Source of the DNA: Chloroflexota bacterium | Lineage (GTDB): Bacteria; Chloroflexota; UBA11872; VXOZ01 | Assembly: GCA_958295775.1 (NCBI GenBank) | Contig: CATQHC010000002.1 | Location: forward strand, 262,915-326,914 | DNA length: 64,000 nt | Reading direction: 5' to 3' | In this document: positions 48,635 to 56,189 of the stretch, one piece after another | Numbering within the stretch: position 1 is the first letter of the stretch | Layout: every line of letters starts with the position of its first letter | Translations under genes and position numbers: made by a program | Notes under the pieces: generated by a model | The model's database searches: none | What the model saw: the letters and a program-made list of their open reading frames with translations, nothing else | What the model was told of the DNA's origin: nothing

Positions 48635-48655
48635 CTGTAGGGGGTTTGGTACAAT
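48627..48655 (+). promoter_or_regulatory. Transposase promoter, -35 in the left terminal repeat
   Basis: TTGACT (48627-48632), a 17-bp spacer and TACAAT (48650-48655). The start near 48662 leaves a very short leader with the AGGAGGTG site before the ATG at 48675. Confidence 0.75.
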
Positions 48656-48674
48656 ACTTATAGGAGGTGAAGTC

Positions 48675-49538
48675 ATGAACGTAATCAGCATCGTCCAGCA
48701 GTTCGGTACCCAGGATTCCTGCATATCCCTACTAGAGCAAGTCAAGTGGCAAGGCAAACCCTACTGCCCCTACTGCCAGAGCGAAGACGTGGCGCGCCGC
48801 ATCAAGAACAACGAGAACGTAGGCCGCTGGAATTGCCACAATTGCCTGTCTGCATTCAAGGTCACGTCTGGCACAATTTTCCAGGGCACCAAGATTCCTC
48901 TACCTAAGTGGTTCGCGGCTATCGCCATCCTGTTGAACGCGAAGAAGTCAGTATCAAGCTGCCAGCTTGCCCGTGACTTAGACCTCACACAGCCTACGGC
49001 GTGGTACATGGCGATGCGCATCCGTAAAGCCATGCAAGAGGACGGCGCGTTCCTACGCGGTATCGTTGAAGCGGACGAAACCTACATTGGCGGCAAGCCA
49101 CGCGGGCCGAAAACCCCAGGGCAACGCCGCGAGAGCAAGAAGGCTCCCATCATTGGCGCAGTCGAGCGCGGTGGCAAGGTCAAGGCAATCTCCGCGCCGC
49201 GTGTTACCACCAAGCTCATCAATCACTTCTTGCGCCGCAACATCGATCCCCGCGCCATGCTCATTACCGACCAATACCCAGGCTACAACGAAGCCCGCGA
49301 CTGGATTTATCACGAGCGCATCAACCACTCGAAAGAGTACGTGCGCGACGGCGGCATCCACACGAATACCATCGAGGGCTTTTGGGCGTTGGTGAAGCGG
49401 GCGATCTCCGGCCAGCACCACCACTACACGCTGGATTGGGCAGACCGCTACATTGACGAGGCGAGCTACAAGTACAACACGCGGAAGTCGGAAACACCGT
49501 TCGCGGACTTCATGGTGCGGGCTTGCGGAGTGGCTTAG
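48675..49538 (+). CDS. IS1595-family (ISXO2-like) transposase
   Basis: 287 residues from the ATG at 48675, preceded by AGGAGGTGAAGTC. The N-terminal zinc ribbon has C31-x2-C34 and C54-x2-C57 (KPYCPYC, RWNCHNC). A helix-turn-helix region follows (KSVSSCQLARDLDLTQPTAW). The catalytic domain has D134 in EADETYIGG, D199 in LITDQYPGY, and the HTNTIEGFWALVKR motif with N231 and E234, as in ISXO2-like DDE/N enzymes. It cuts and pastes the element by binding its terminal repeats. The stop is 3 bp from the stop of the first passenger gene, tail to tail. Confidence 0.95.
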   Translation: MNVISIVQQFGTQDSCISLLEQVKWQGKPYCPYCQSEDVARRIKNNENVGRWNCHNCLSAFKVTSGTIFQGTKIPLPKWFAAIAILLNAKKSVSSCQLARDLDLTQPTAWYMAMRIRKAMQEDGAFLRGIVEADETYIGGKPRGPKTPGQRRESKKAPIIGAVERGGKVKAISAPRVTTKLINHFLRRNIDPRAMLITDQYPGYNEARDWIYHERINHSKEYVRDGGIHTNTIEGFWALVKRAISGQHHHYTLDWADRYIDEASYKYNTRKSETPFADFMVRACGVA

Positions 49539-49541
49539 CTA

Positions 49542-49763
49542 TCACCGTCTTGCCATATTGCGCAGGTCTTCCCATGAGTTGATTCTCACCCAAGTTGTGT
49601 TATCGGCAAGATGAGACGACGGCAAACCCACCTTCACTGGGGCGCGCCGCCTAAAGATACGTTTCGCTTTCGGGAACGCCGCATAGATAGCCGCTCCCAG
49701 CAAGGCGGATACTGTAGACTGGAATATGTTGACGAAGATGGAGAAACCGTTTATAGTGTCCAT
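49542..49763 (-). CDS. Passenger gene of the insertion sequence, small membrane protein
   Basis: 73 residues from the ATG at 49763, with AGGAG 12 bases upstream inside a small CTCC/GGAG hairpin that may hide it. A TTG at 49775 is an alternative start. One hydrophobic stretch (NGFSIFVNIFQSTVSALLGAAIYAAF, about residues 5-30) is followed by a basic cluster (PKAKRIFRRRAPVK) and a polar tail (LADNTTWVRINSWEDLRNMARR). I do not recognise a family. The orientation is opposite to the transposase and the same as the second passenger gene, 98 bp upstream. Confidence 0.55.
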   Translation of the reverse strand: MDTINGFSIFVNIFQSTVSALLGAAIYAAFPKAKRIFRRRAPVKVGLPSSHLADNTTWVRINSWEDLRNMARR

Positions 49764-49792
49764 ATCGCGATACAACTCCTTCGGGAGACTTG

Positions 49793-49831
49793 CCCCGCCA
49801 GTGCTGACTACACTGGCGGGGGTTTGCTTTT
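49793..49831 (+). terminator. Rho-independent terminator inside the insertion sequence
   Basis: An 11-bp perfect stem, CCCCGCCAGTG and CACTGGCGGGG (49793-49803 and 49811-49821), 7-nt loop CTGACTA, then GTTTGCTTTTG on the plus strand. It would stop plus-strand transcripts coming from the transposase. The minus side lacks a T run, so passenger transcripts could pass. Confidence 0.75.
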
Positions 49832-49860
49832 GTATTGACTCTATTTTACCAGAGGCTTAA

Positions 49861-50016
49861 TCACCTGATGCGGTCTAACTTTTCGCTTATCTGTCTCAGC
49901 AAGGCGATCTCCTCTCGCTTGGTGGTGATGTAGAAGTAGATCGGGTAGGTACCGAACGTAATCACCGTGAGAAGAAGAAACACGAAGAACGACATTAGAC
50001 GATCAGCAAAAGACAT
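49861..50016 (-). CDS. Passenger gene of the insertion sequence, 51-residue membrane protein
   Basis: Starts at the ATG at 50016, five bases after a strong GGAGG, which argues for real translation. The sequence is one or two tightly packed membrane segments (MSFADRLMSFFVFLLLTVITFGTYPIYFYI) and then a charged coiled-coil-like tail (TTKREEIALLRQISEKLDRIR). The FGTYPIYFY motif recalls small DUF4234-like membrane proteins, but the match is too short to assign. It is the first gene behind the right-end promoter and the structured leader. A toxin-like, anchor or regulatory role is possible. None is shown. Confidence 0.62.
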   Translation of the reverse strand: MSFADRLMSFFVFLLLTVITFGTYPIYFYITTKREEIALLRQISEKLDRIR

Positions 50017-50033
50017 GGGTGCCTCCTCGCAGC

Positions 50034-50161
50034 ACGCTAAAGGGTTTGGTCTTGCTACAGCCCAATGCCTAGACCGGGCCGCAAGGAGACATGGCAAACC
50101 AATGTCCCTTAGCGTCTCTTGGAAGACCCAAGCCTAGACTATTTGAGCTGTAGCAATGACC
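50034..50161 (-). ncRNA. Candidate structured 5' leader of the passenger genes
   Basis: Two long complementary pairs interleave. One is 50048-50061 with 50147-50161 (GGTC + TTGCTACAGC, 14 bp with one bulge). The other is 50034-50044 with 50106-50115 (ACGCTAA-GGG, 10 bp with one bulge). A third hairpin, 50083-50092 with 50102-50110 (AAGG-GACAT), competes with the second. GCCTAGAC also occurs twice (50067-50074, 50132-50139). The region lies between the right-end promoter and the GGAGG of the 51-residue protein. It could be a pseudoknotted regulatory leader or an element RNA. No known class is recognised. Confidence 0.5.
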
Positions 50162-50190
50162 ATCCTAACAAGCAGGCAATCCGCAGTCAA
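50162..50190 (-). promoter_or_regulatory. Passenger-gene promoter, -35 in the right terminal repeat
   Basis: On the minus strand, TTGACT (50185-50190), a 17-bp spacer and TAGGAT (50162-50167). The -35 hexamer and its place in the repeat mirror the transposase promoter at the left end. The leader to the ATG at 50016 would be about 140 nt. Confidence 0.6.
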
Positions 50191-50210
50191 GTCTGTTTCT
50201 TATAATTCCC
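50183..50210 (-). repeat. Right terminal inverted repeat of the insertion sequence
   Basis: Reads GGGAATTATAAGA...GACTTGACTGC on the minus strand, 24 of 28 positions identical to the left repeat. Confidence 0.92.
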
Positions 50211-50218
50211 GCATGTTC
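50211..50218. repeat. Target-site duplication, right
   Basis: GCATGTTC, the second copy of the 8-bp target sequence at 48599-48606. It lies about 30 bp before the next gene. Confidence 0.9.
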
Positions 50219-50249
50219 CACTCTCGCTAGCGGTTCGGGTATAGTATAA

Positions 50250-52043
50250 ATGTATGCCAACTGGGCATATCGCTGGATCACTCTACCCTCTTCCTGGCAG
50301 TATTCCTTACACGCTATGGCTAGTTCCTTCTCAAGCAGCCGCATTGTCTATGCCTCTGACGATGATGAGCTCGCGGCGATCTTCAAAAAGCTCCAACGCA
50401 GGCGAGGCACGGCCGTTGTGCTGGTGGCGAACAATTGCCCGGCACTGCACTCGCGCGAAAACTTAGCGTTATTGCAGCGTGAAGCGGGGGGCCTGGGGAT
50501 TGACCTTATATTGGTTTGCGGTAATCGCGGCGTCCGGGATATTGCGAGTGGCTTTGGCATCAAGGTAGTCAGCTCACTGGGAGCGATCCACCCGTCGGCA
50601 AATTCGGACGCGGCCGCGGAGCCTGCAACCGGCACAAGGGCCGCGACCGACAGGAAACTGTCCTCTGAGGAGTTCGCGGCGCAATCGGCAGAACATGAGG
50701 ATTCGTCGTCAAGACCTGTATCGTCGAAAAGAGATGCGCATAGTGGCAAGGCAACACGTGCCCGAGCAGAGTCTAGGGGTGACGCTGGGAAGGCCGTGCC
50801 GACGGCAACTCTTCGGACAGGAGGTGGCGGTGGGCAGTCCACAGAGGGCAAGAGTCGCGCTCCGCTGGCAATGGATCGGACATTCTCGACAGTGCTCGCC
50901 CTCGCAACGCTGGTCGTGGTGGTCCTGTTTGTCTTGTGGGGCGTGGTCTACATGGTAGTGCCGAGCGCCGAGGTAACGCTCATGCCCGTGCAACGCCCGT
51001 ATGCCACCGTGTTACAGTTGAAGGCAGATCCCCAAACGAACCGTTTGGATGCATCTGCCGGGAAGATACCGGCCCAAAGGATTGTCATTGAAGAGTCAGA
51101 TGAATTGACTGTGGCAGCTACCGGCACCAAGGAAGTGCCGGTTGGTAGAGCAGAAGGCACGGTCATCTTCCGCAACCAAATATCCCAGCCGGTGGTCGTG
51201 CGTAGAGGCACCGTCGTAATGACAAGTGATAACCGGCGATTCAAGACCTCGGTGGAAGTGACGATACCTCCGACTTCCGGCACCAGTGATACTTTTGGAG
51301 CGAAGCGTGTAGCCGTGATTGCGGATGAGCTTGGACCTATTGGTAACGTTGATTCCGCCGGGATTACGCATATCGAGGACCAGTCGCTGAACCAGCGACT
51401 GACGGTGATAAACGACTTGCCGATACATGGCGGCAGGCTGAATGTTGTGAGTTTTGTCACCGAAGAGGACAGGTTGCAACTCTTTGACACCTTACGCCAG
51501 CAGCTCAAGCAGCGAGTCCTGAATAACCTCGGGGAGAGGAAGGACGCATCCGATAGCATCTTTGTGCAGTGGGATGATGACATAATTGTAGAGCAGGCAG
51601 ACTATGACCGATCTGCGGGAGAAGATGGCAGCGAGGTATCGCTGGTCATGAAGGTCAAGTGGCGAGGCACTGCTTTTTCCGCCAAATACCTTGAAGAAGC
51701 AGCCCCAGCCATATTGCAGCGTATGGTGGAGAACCAGCTTGGTCCCTATGAATTGCTGGAAGACACCTTGCGGGTCAACACCCCCAATGTAGAAGGCATA
51801 ACTGAAGGTGTTGTGAGCCTTACAGTTGAAGCCGAGGTAGATCTGATTTCAACGTGGAATCTCGGAGAGATTCGTCGGGGACTAGCGAATAAATCTCGGG
51901 CGGAAGCGGAAAGCTATCTTGCCGGCTTAGAGGGCTTGAGCGAATTCGCCCTTGAAATGGGGCCTGACTGGTACGACCGATTGCCGCGGTTGTGGTTTCG
52001 CATTGCCATTGAGGTTGAGGAACCGCTGCAAATTGCCTCATAA
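50250..52043 (+). CDS. Baseplate-J-like single-pass membrane protein
   Basis: 597 residues if started at the ATG at 50250. A start at 50316 (MASSFSSSRIVYASDDDELAAIF) is equally reasonable, since neither has a clear Shine-Dalgarno. The N-terminal 110 residues form a small alpha/beta domain (AVVLVANNCPAL, LILVCGNRGVRDIASG). A disordered Ser/Ala/Arg stretch follows, then one membrane helix (about 212-237), then an extracytoplasmic region with beta-rich repeats resembling baseplate J/gp47-type proteins (VPVGRAEGTVIFRNQISQPVVVRRGTVV). The function is unknown. It precedes ruvX by 18 bp and is probably co-transcribed with it. TATAGT at 50240 could be its -10. Confidence 0.72.
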   Translation: MYANWAYRWITLPSSWQYSLHAMASSFSSSRIVYASDDDELAAIFKKLQRRRGTAVVLVANNCPALHSRENLALLQREAGGLGIDLILVCGNRGVRDIASGFGIKVVSSLGAIHPSANSDAAAEPATGTRAATDRKLSSEEFAAQSAEHEDSSSRPVSSKRDAHSGKATRARAESRGDAGKAVPTATLRTGGGGGQSTEGKSRAPLAMDRTFSTVLALATLVVVVLFVLWGVVYMVVPSAEVTLMPVQRPYATVLQLKADPQTNRLDASAGKIPAQRIVIEESDELTVAATGTKEVPVGRAEGTVIFRNQISQPVVVRRGTVVMTSDNRRFKTSVEVTIPPTSGTSDTFGAKRVAVIADELGPIGNVDSAGITHIEDQSLNQRLTVINDLPIHGGRLNVVSFVTEEDRLQLFDTLRQQLKQRVLNNLGERKDASDSIFVQWDDDIIVEQADYDRSAGEDGSEVSLVMKVKWRGTAFSAKYLEEAAPAILQRMVENQLGPYELLEDTLRVNTPNVEGITEGVVSLTVEAEVDLISTWNLGEIRRGLANKSRAEAESYLAGLEGLSEFALEMGPDWYDRLPRLWFRIAIEVEEPLQIAS

Positions 52044-52061
52044 AGCACAGGTTTAGGGACA

Positions 52062-52502
52062 TTGCGATTTCTTTGTCTTGATATCGGCGAACGACGCATT
52101 GGCGTTGCCAGCGGCGAGTCTTGCCTTGGAATTACCACTCCGCTTGAGACAATACGCCGGCGCTCGCTGCCGCAAGACTGTGCTGCCATTCAGCGATTGT
52201 TTGCGGAACAGGAAGCGGAAGCGCTGGTTGTAGGCTTGCCGGTAAGTCTCGATGGAGCGTTGCACCAACAAGGACGGCGCGTTCAGCAAGAGGGTGAAAA
52301 ACTGGGAGAAGCGCTGGGCATGTCGGTGATTTTCTGGGATGAGCGTTTCTCAACGGTGATTGCGGAAGAACGCCTGCGGGAGAGTCCGACGGCAGTCAGG
52401 CGCAAGACTTCCCTCGATGCCGCCGCGGCCGCAGTAATACTAGAATCTTACTTTGCGGCGCAACAGGATACAGCCAAACCTGCGTACACCCAGGATAGCT
52501 AG
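52062..52502 (+). CDS. ruvX: Holliday junction resolvase-like protein RuvX/YqgF
   Basis: 146-residue RNase H-fold protein proposed to process pre-16S rRNA or resolve junctions. It has the N-terminal FLCLDIGERRIGVASGE with the first catalytic Asp, the central LVVGLPVSLDGALHQQGRRVQ, FWDERFSTVIAEERL, and the C-terminal KTSLDAAAAAVILESYF with the last Asp. The likely start is TTG at 52062 after AGGTTTAGGG. It lies 13 bp before mltG, the common ruvX-mltG pairing. Confidence 0.92.
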   Translation: MRFLCLDIGERRIGVASGESCLGITTPLETIRRRSLPQDCAAIQRLFAEQEAEALVVGLPVSLDGALHQQGRRVQQEGEKLGEALGMSVIFWDERFSTVIAEERLRESPTAVRRKTSLDAAAAAVILESYFAAQQDTAKPAYTQDS

Positions 52503-52515
52503 CGAAACGAACTAA

Positions 52516-53571
52516 GTGTCGATGAGAAGAAAAATGACGAGACGTGCGCTGATACGGACGCTCGCCGCTACAGCGCTCACCCCACTAGCCGTTGGTTGTG
52601 GTTTTCGGGATAGTATTGCTGAAGTCTTGCTTAGTCCGGAGGAAGAAGACTATAGCGAAGTAGTGCTGACAATTCTTCCAGGAAGCACTACCGATCAGAT
52701 TGCGGACCAATTGCGAGATGCCGGCGTAATCCGAAGCGCGTTAGCCTTTCGTCTGAGGGCGCGGCAGAGCGGCCTGGACGGATCGTTTCAGGCCGGTCAA
52801 CACGTGTTGCGTAAGAACATGACGGTTGATGAAGCCGTCGAGGCTCTGCAGACGGCAGAAGTGCACGAGAGGATTCTTACGCTCATTGAAGGCTGGCGCC
52901 GCGAGGAAATCGCCGCTTATCTGCTGTCGCAGAGTGTGCTCAATGCCAGCGAATTCCTCGCCCTGACGGATGGAGACGCGTACAGGCGCGACTTCTTGGC
53001 CCAACGGCCGGAGTCAGCGTCTCTGGAAGGCTATCTCTTTCCGGATACATATCGTATTGAACCTGAAACTACCACCGGCCAATTCATCGAAAGCCTCTTG
53101 AATCAGTTTGGCGGCAAGATCGGGGGAACGGTAGGCGAGGGTTTTCAGAGTAACGGCCTGACTGTTCATCAAGCCGTAACGTTGGCCGCCATCATTGAGC
53201 GCGAGGCACAGGTCGCGGCCGAGCGCCCCATAATTGCGAGCGTATTCTACAATCGCCTCCGAATTGACATGCCGCTGGGCGCAGACCCAACTATTCAATA
53301 TGCGCTCGGCTACCAGGAAACTGAGGGGCGGTGGTGGAAGAAAGCGCTCACCTACGATGACCTAAAGATAGTCTCCCCGTATAACACCTATGTGCATGTT
53401 GGACTGCCACCCGGCCCCATTTGCAATCCCGGCTTGGCGTCACTGCAAGCCGTAGCTGCGCCCGCAGTCACAGACTATTACTTCTTCGTTGCGGTCGGCG
53501 ACGGATCCCACGTGTTCAGTCGTACGTTTGAAGAGCACAACGCAAACGTTCGTAGGTACCGGTCGCAATAG
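52516..53571 (+). CDS. mltG: Endolytic murein transglycosylase MltG
   Basis: Cuts nascent peptidoglycan strands and so sets glycan length. The 351-residue protein has the LysM-like early domain (TILPGSTTDQIADQLRDAGVI), LEGYLFPDTY, catalytic E228 in LAAIIEREAQ, VFYNRLRIDMPLGADPTIQYALG and SPYNTYVHVGLPPGPICNPG. The start may be the GTG at 52516 or the ATG at 52522. The N-terminus is a basic leader ending in LAVGC28, which looks like a weak lipobox instead of the usual plain membrane anchor. Confidence 0.93.
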   Translation: MSMRRKMTRRALIRTLAATALTPLAVGCGFRDSIAEVLLSPEEEDYSEVVLTILPGSTTDQIADQLRDAGVIRSALAFRLRARQSGLDGSFQAGQHVLRKNMTVDEAVEALQTAEVHERILTLIEGWRREEIAAYLLSQSVLNASEFLALTDGDAYRRDFLAQRPESASLEGYLFPDTYRIEPETTTGQFIESLLNQFGGKIGGTVGEGFQSNGLTVHQAVTLAAIIEREAQVAAERPIIASVFYNRLRIDMPLGADPTIQYALGYQETEGRWWKKALTYDDLKIVSPYNTYVHVGLPPGPICNPGLASLQAVAAPAVTDYYFFVAVGDGSHVFSRTFEEHNANVRRYRSQ

Positions 53572-53618
53572 CCGCTTGACTGGTAGCCTCGTCAAGGCAC
53601 ATGGCAATACCGTCAAAG

Positions 53619-53647
53619 TTGCTTCAAGCCAACTTTTGGTGTAGTAT
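53619..53647 (+). promoter_or_regulatory. Candidate promoter of the ABC exporter gene
   Basis: TTGCTT (53619-53624), a 17-bp spacer and TAGTAT (53642-53647). A CCCGCC/GGCGGG hairpin follows within the leader, before the coding start at about 53762. Confidence 0.5.
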
Positions 53648-53761
53648 AAAACGCTTCCCGCCACATTGCTTTGCGGCGGGCGAAATTGGTGCCGGGCCCT
53701 TTCACTCTTGTTGGAAAACAGATGTGAGAGGAACCGACGTACTTTGCAAACTTCTGAGTGA

Positions 53762-56029
53762 GTGAATCTCTGCATGATCGCATTTGACCCACTGCCTCCG
53801 GAGATAGAAGCGCAGTGGCGCGATTTGAGGTCTCCCAACGAGGAGACGCTGCTGGTCGCCATGTCGGATATTCTGCATGACGGTCGGTTTGGCGTTCGTT
53901 GGATTGTCTTGACCGATAAGCGCGTAGTCGTGCTGCCGCACTTGGCGCCCGGCGCTGATGGTGCACTGGACATAGACCTTGCCGAAGTCTCTGACGCTCG
54001 GGCCGAACCACTGGTTGGAGGTGGTCGACTTGAGGTCAGCGTGCAGGGCCATTTCACGCCCATCATTGAGTACTCAAGTTCGCTTGGCGCTAAGTTCACA
54101 GAGATAGCCCGCGGCATCCAACAGCTTGCGAAAGACGAGCCATTCGCCGTTACGACGGACATTCCCCGCGCGCGCTGTCAAAAGTGCCAGGCGCTCTTGC
54201 CGGATAGGGAACGCAACTGTCCCCGCTGCGTACGCAAGATGGCGGTGATTCTGCGCATCGCGAGCTATCTCCAGCCCTACAAGCCCTTGGCGACGGTGCT
54301 CATATTGGCGACCTTGGGCCGCGCTTTGCTGCAATTAACGCCTCCCCTTATTACGAGAACCATAATCGACGATGTACTGGCGCCGGATGGACTGGCGAGT
54401 GTCCTGGCGGTCGATGGACTGTTGCCCAATGAGAACTATGCCCTGCTCGCTTGGCTTGTGGCAGCGCTCGTAACCGTAAACCTGGCGACCGGCGGCCTTG
54501 AGGTAGCCGGCAGTTGGGTTGGGGCGTGGTTGAGTACCCGCGTGATAGCCAATATGCGTGCGCAGCTCTACCAAGTCTTGGAACGCATGTCGCTGACGTT
54601 TCACAACCGGAAAGGACAGGGCAATCTGCTATCTCTCGTTACGCGGGATACGGAAAGTCTCAACTACTTTCTCATTGACGGCGCTCCGTACTTGGTTGTC
54701 AATAGTGTCATGCTATTTGGCGTGCTCACAATCCTCCTGTTAATGAGTTGGCAGGTCACACTCCTCGTCCTATTGCCGGTGCCATTCGTCGTGGTGGGCG
54801 GTACAGCGTTGGTGAAGCGAATGCGCTTGTTGTGGTCGCGAGTATCTCAGAACTGGGCACTCTTGCACGGCCAACTGAACGAATCGCTCTTGGGAATTCG
54901 CGTGGCTAAGGCCTTTGCACAGGAAGAAGCGGAGATTAGCCGCTTTGACCGCCGCAATGAAGCGGTTGCCAGATCAACGGTCCACGAGGCGCGATTTTGG
55001 GATAGCTCCTTTGCAATTCTGAACTTCGTCACTGGCGCGGGCGTATTCATCGCTTGGTATGCCGGCGGCAGAGAGGTAATTGGCGGCGATTTGACACTAG
55101 GTAGTCTCATGGCCTTCATCCAGTTGCTTTGGATGCTCTACGGACCATTACAGTGGTTCAACCGCATATATAACTGGATGTCGCGGGCCTTGGTGGGGGC
55201 CGACCGCATATTTGACGTCATGGACACGCCAACGGAACCATATGCCGAGCCGGGCAAGCTGACGCCTCGGCCGCTGCGGGGCAAGGTGGACTTGCGCGAA
55301 GTGACGTTTGGCTACGACAAGACAAAACCCGTATTGAAAGAGGTAGATTTAGACGTGCGTCCTGGCGAAATGATCGGTTTGGTAGGCAAATCCGGTGCCG
55401 GCAAGAGCACCCTGGCGCACCTCGTGTGTCGGTTCTACGAAGCCGATCACGGAGTAGTGCTTGTTGACGGCCACGATATCCGCGACATCGAGCTGACCTG
55501 CCTGCGCGACCAGATCGGCGTAGTGCTGCAAGAACCATTCCTCTTTAGCGGCACCATACTTGAGAATATCCGCTATGCCAAGCCGATGGCAGACCTGCCG
55601 GAAGTGATTGCCGCAGCGCGGGCGGCGAATGCCCATGACTTCATTGTGGCTAAGCCGGAGGGATACGACACACTTGTCGGCGAGCGCGGCAATCGTCTCT
55701 CGGTGGGCGAAAAGCAGCGCGTATCAATTGCAAGGGCAGTCCTCAAGGACCCGCGCATTCTCATTCTCGATGAAGCCACGGCATCGGTGGACACCGAGAC
55801 GGAGTTCGCCATCCAGCAAGCCATCGCTCGTTTGATCAGGGGACGTACGACGTTTGCCATCGCGCATCGGCTCTCCACCCTCCGCAATGCCGATCGGTTG
55901 GTGGTGTTGGATGAGGGCGCCGTGGTGGAAGTTGGGACTCACGAGGAGCTCTTGGCCAAGCGCGGGATATACCACAAATTGGTTGAAATGCAGCGCACGG
56001 TCTCCCGGCTCAGGGCGGTCGAACGATAG
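53762..56029 (+). CDS. ABC exporter with N-terminal PH-like and zinc-ribbon extension
   Basis: 755 residues. The start is GTG at 53762 or ATG at 53774. The first 135 residues (LTDKRVVVLPHLAPG...) are a beta-rich extension. A C-x2-C ... C-x2-C ribbon follows (ARCQKCQALL, NCPRC, about residues 137-157). The six-helix exporter domain spans about 165-455, and the nucleotide-binding domain has Walker A GKSGAGKST near 542, signature LSVGEKQR near 646, Walker B ILILDEAT and H-loop AHRLSTL. This layout, with a DUF1854 gene behind it, resembles exporters found near cyanophycin genes in other bacteria. No cyanophycin gene is here, so the cargo is unknown. Confidence 0.88.
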   Translation: MNLCMIAFDPLPPEIEAQWRDLRSPNEETLLVAMSDILHDGRFGVRWIVLTDKRVVVLPHLAPGADGALDIDLAEVSDARAEPLVGGGRLEVSVQGHFTPIIEYSSSLGAKFTEIARGIQQLAKDEPFAVTTDIPRARCQKCQALLPDRERNCPRCVRKMAVILRIASYLQPYKPLATVLILATLGRALLQLTPPLITRTIIDDVLAPDGLASVLAVDGLLPNENYALLAWLVAALVTVNLATGGLEVAGSWVGAWLSTRVIANMRAQLYQVLERMSLTFHNRKGQGNLLSLVTRDTESLNYFLIDGAPYLVVNSVMLFGVLTILLLMSWQVTLLVLLPVPFVVVGGTALVKRMRLLWSRVSQNWALLHGQLNESLLGIRVAKAFAQEEAEISRFDRRNEAVARSTVHEARFWDSSFAILNFVTGAGVFIAWYAGGREVIGGDLTLGSLMAFIQLLWMLYGPLQWFNRIYNWMSRALVGADRIFDVMDTPTEPYAEPGKLTPRPLRGKVDLREVTFGYDKTKPVLKEVDLDVRPGEMIGLVGKSGAGKSTLAHLVCRFYEADHGVVLVDGHDIRDIELTCLRDQIGVVLQEPFLFSGTILENIRYAKPMADLPEVIAAARAANAHDFIVAKPEGYDTLVGERGNRLSVGEKQRVSIARAVLKDPRILILDEATASVDTETEFAIQQAIARLIRGRTTFAIAHRLSTLRNADRLVVLDEGAVVEVGTHEELLAKRGIYHKLVEMQRTVSRLRAVER

Positions 56030-56189
56030 GTCTCGAGGGGAAACTGATAGTGAGCTTGACCCCATGGAAGCGTGCTTGGCCAACGCAGTCGGCAGGTCTT
56101 GACGACATCGATTCGTATTTGGCACTTGATTCTCCTTGGCAATTCGATATTGGACTACATCGATAGAGCAACAGTGATAGAGGCTTGAA

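Larger units (their letters stand above)
48607..50210 (+). mobile_element. Complete IS1595-family insertion sequence with passenger genes, 1604 bp
   Basis: Bounded by 28-bp terminal inverted repeats and 8-bp direct repeats of GCATGTTC. The left 930 bp hold the transposase. The right 670 bp hold two small membrane-protein genes on the opposite strand and a structured leader, which the transposase alone does not need. IS1595-family elements are known for 8-bp duplications and for some members with accessory genes. The element sits between the divergent promoters of the solute-binding gene and the baseplate-J-like gene. Intact ends and frames suggest recent arrival or maintained activity. Confidence 0.92.
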
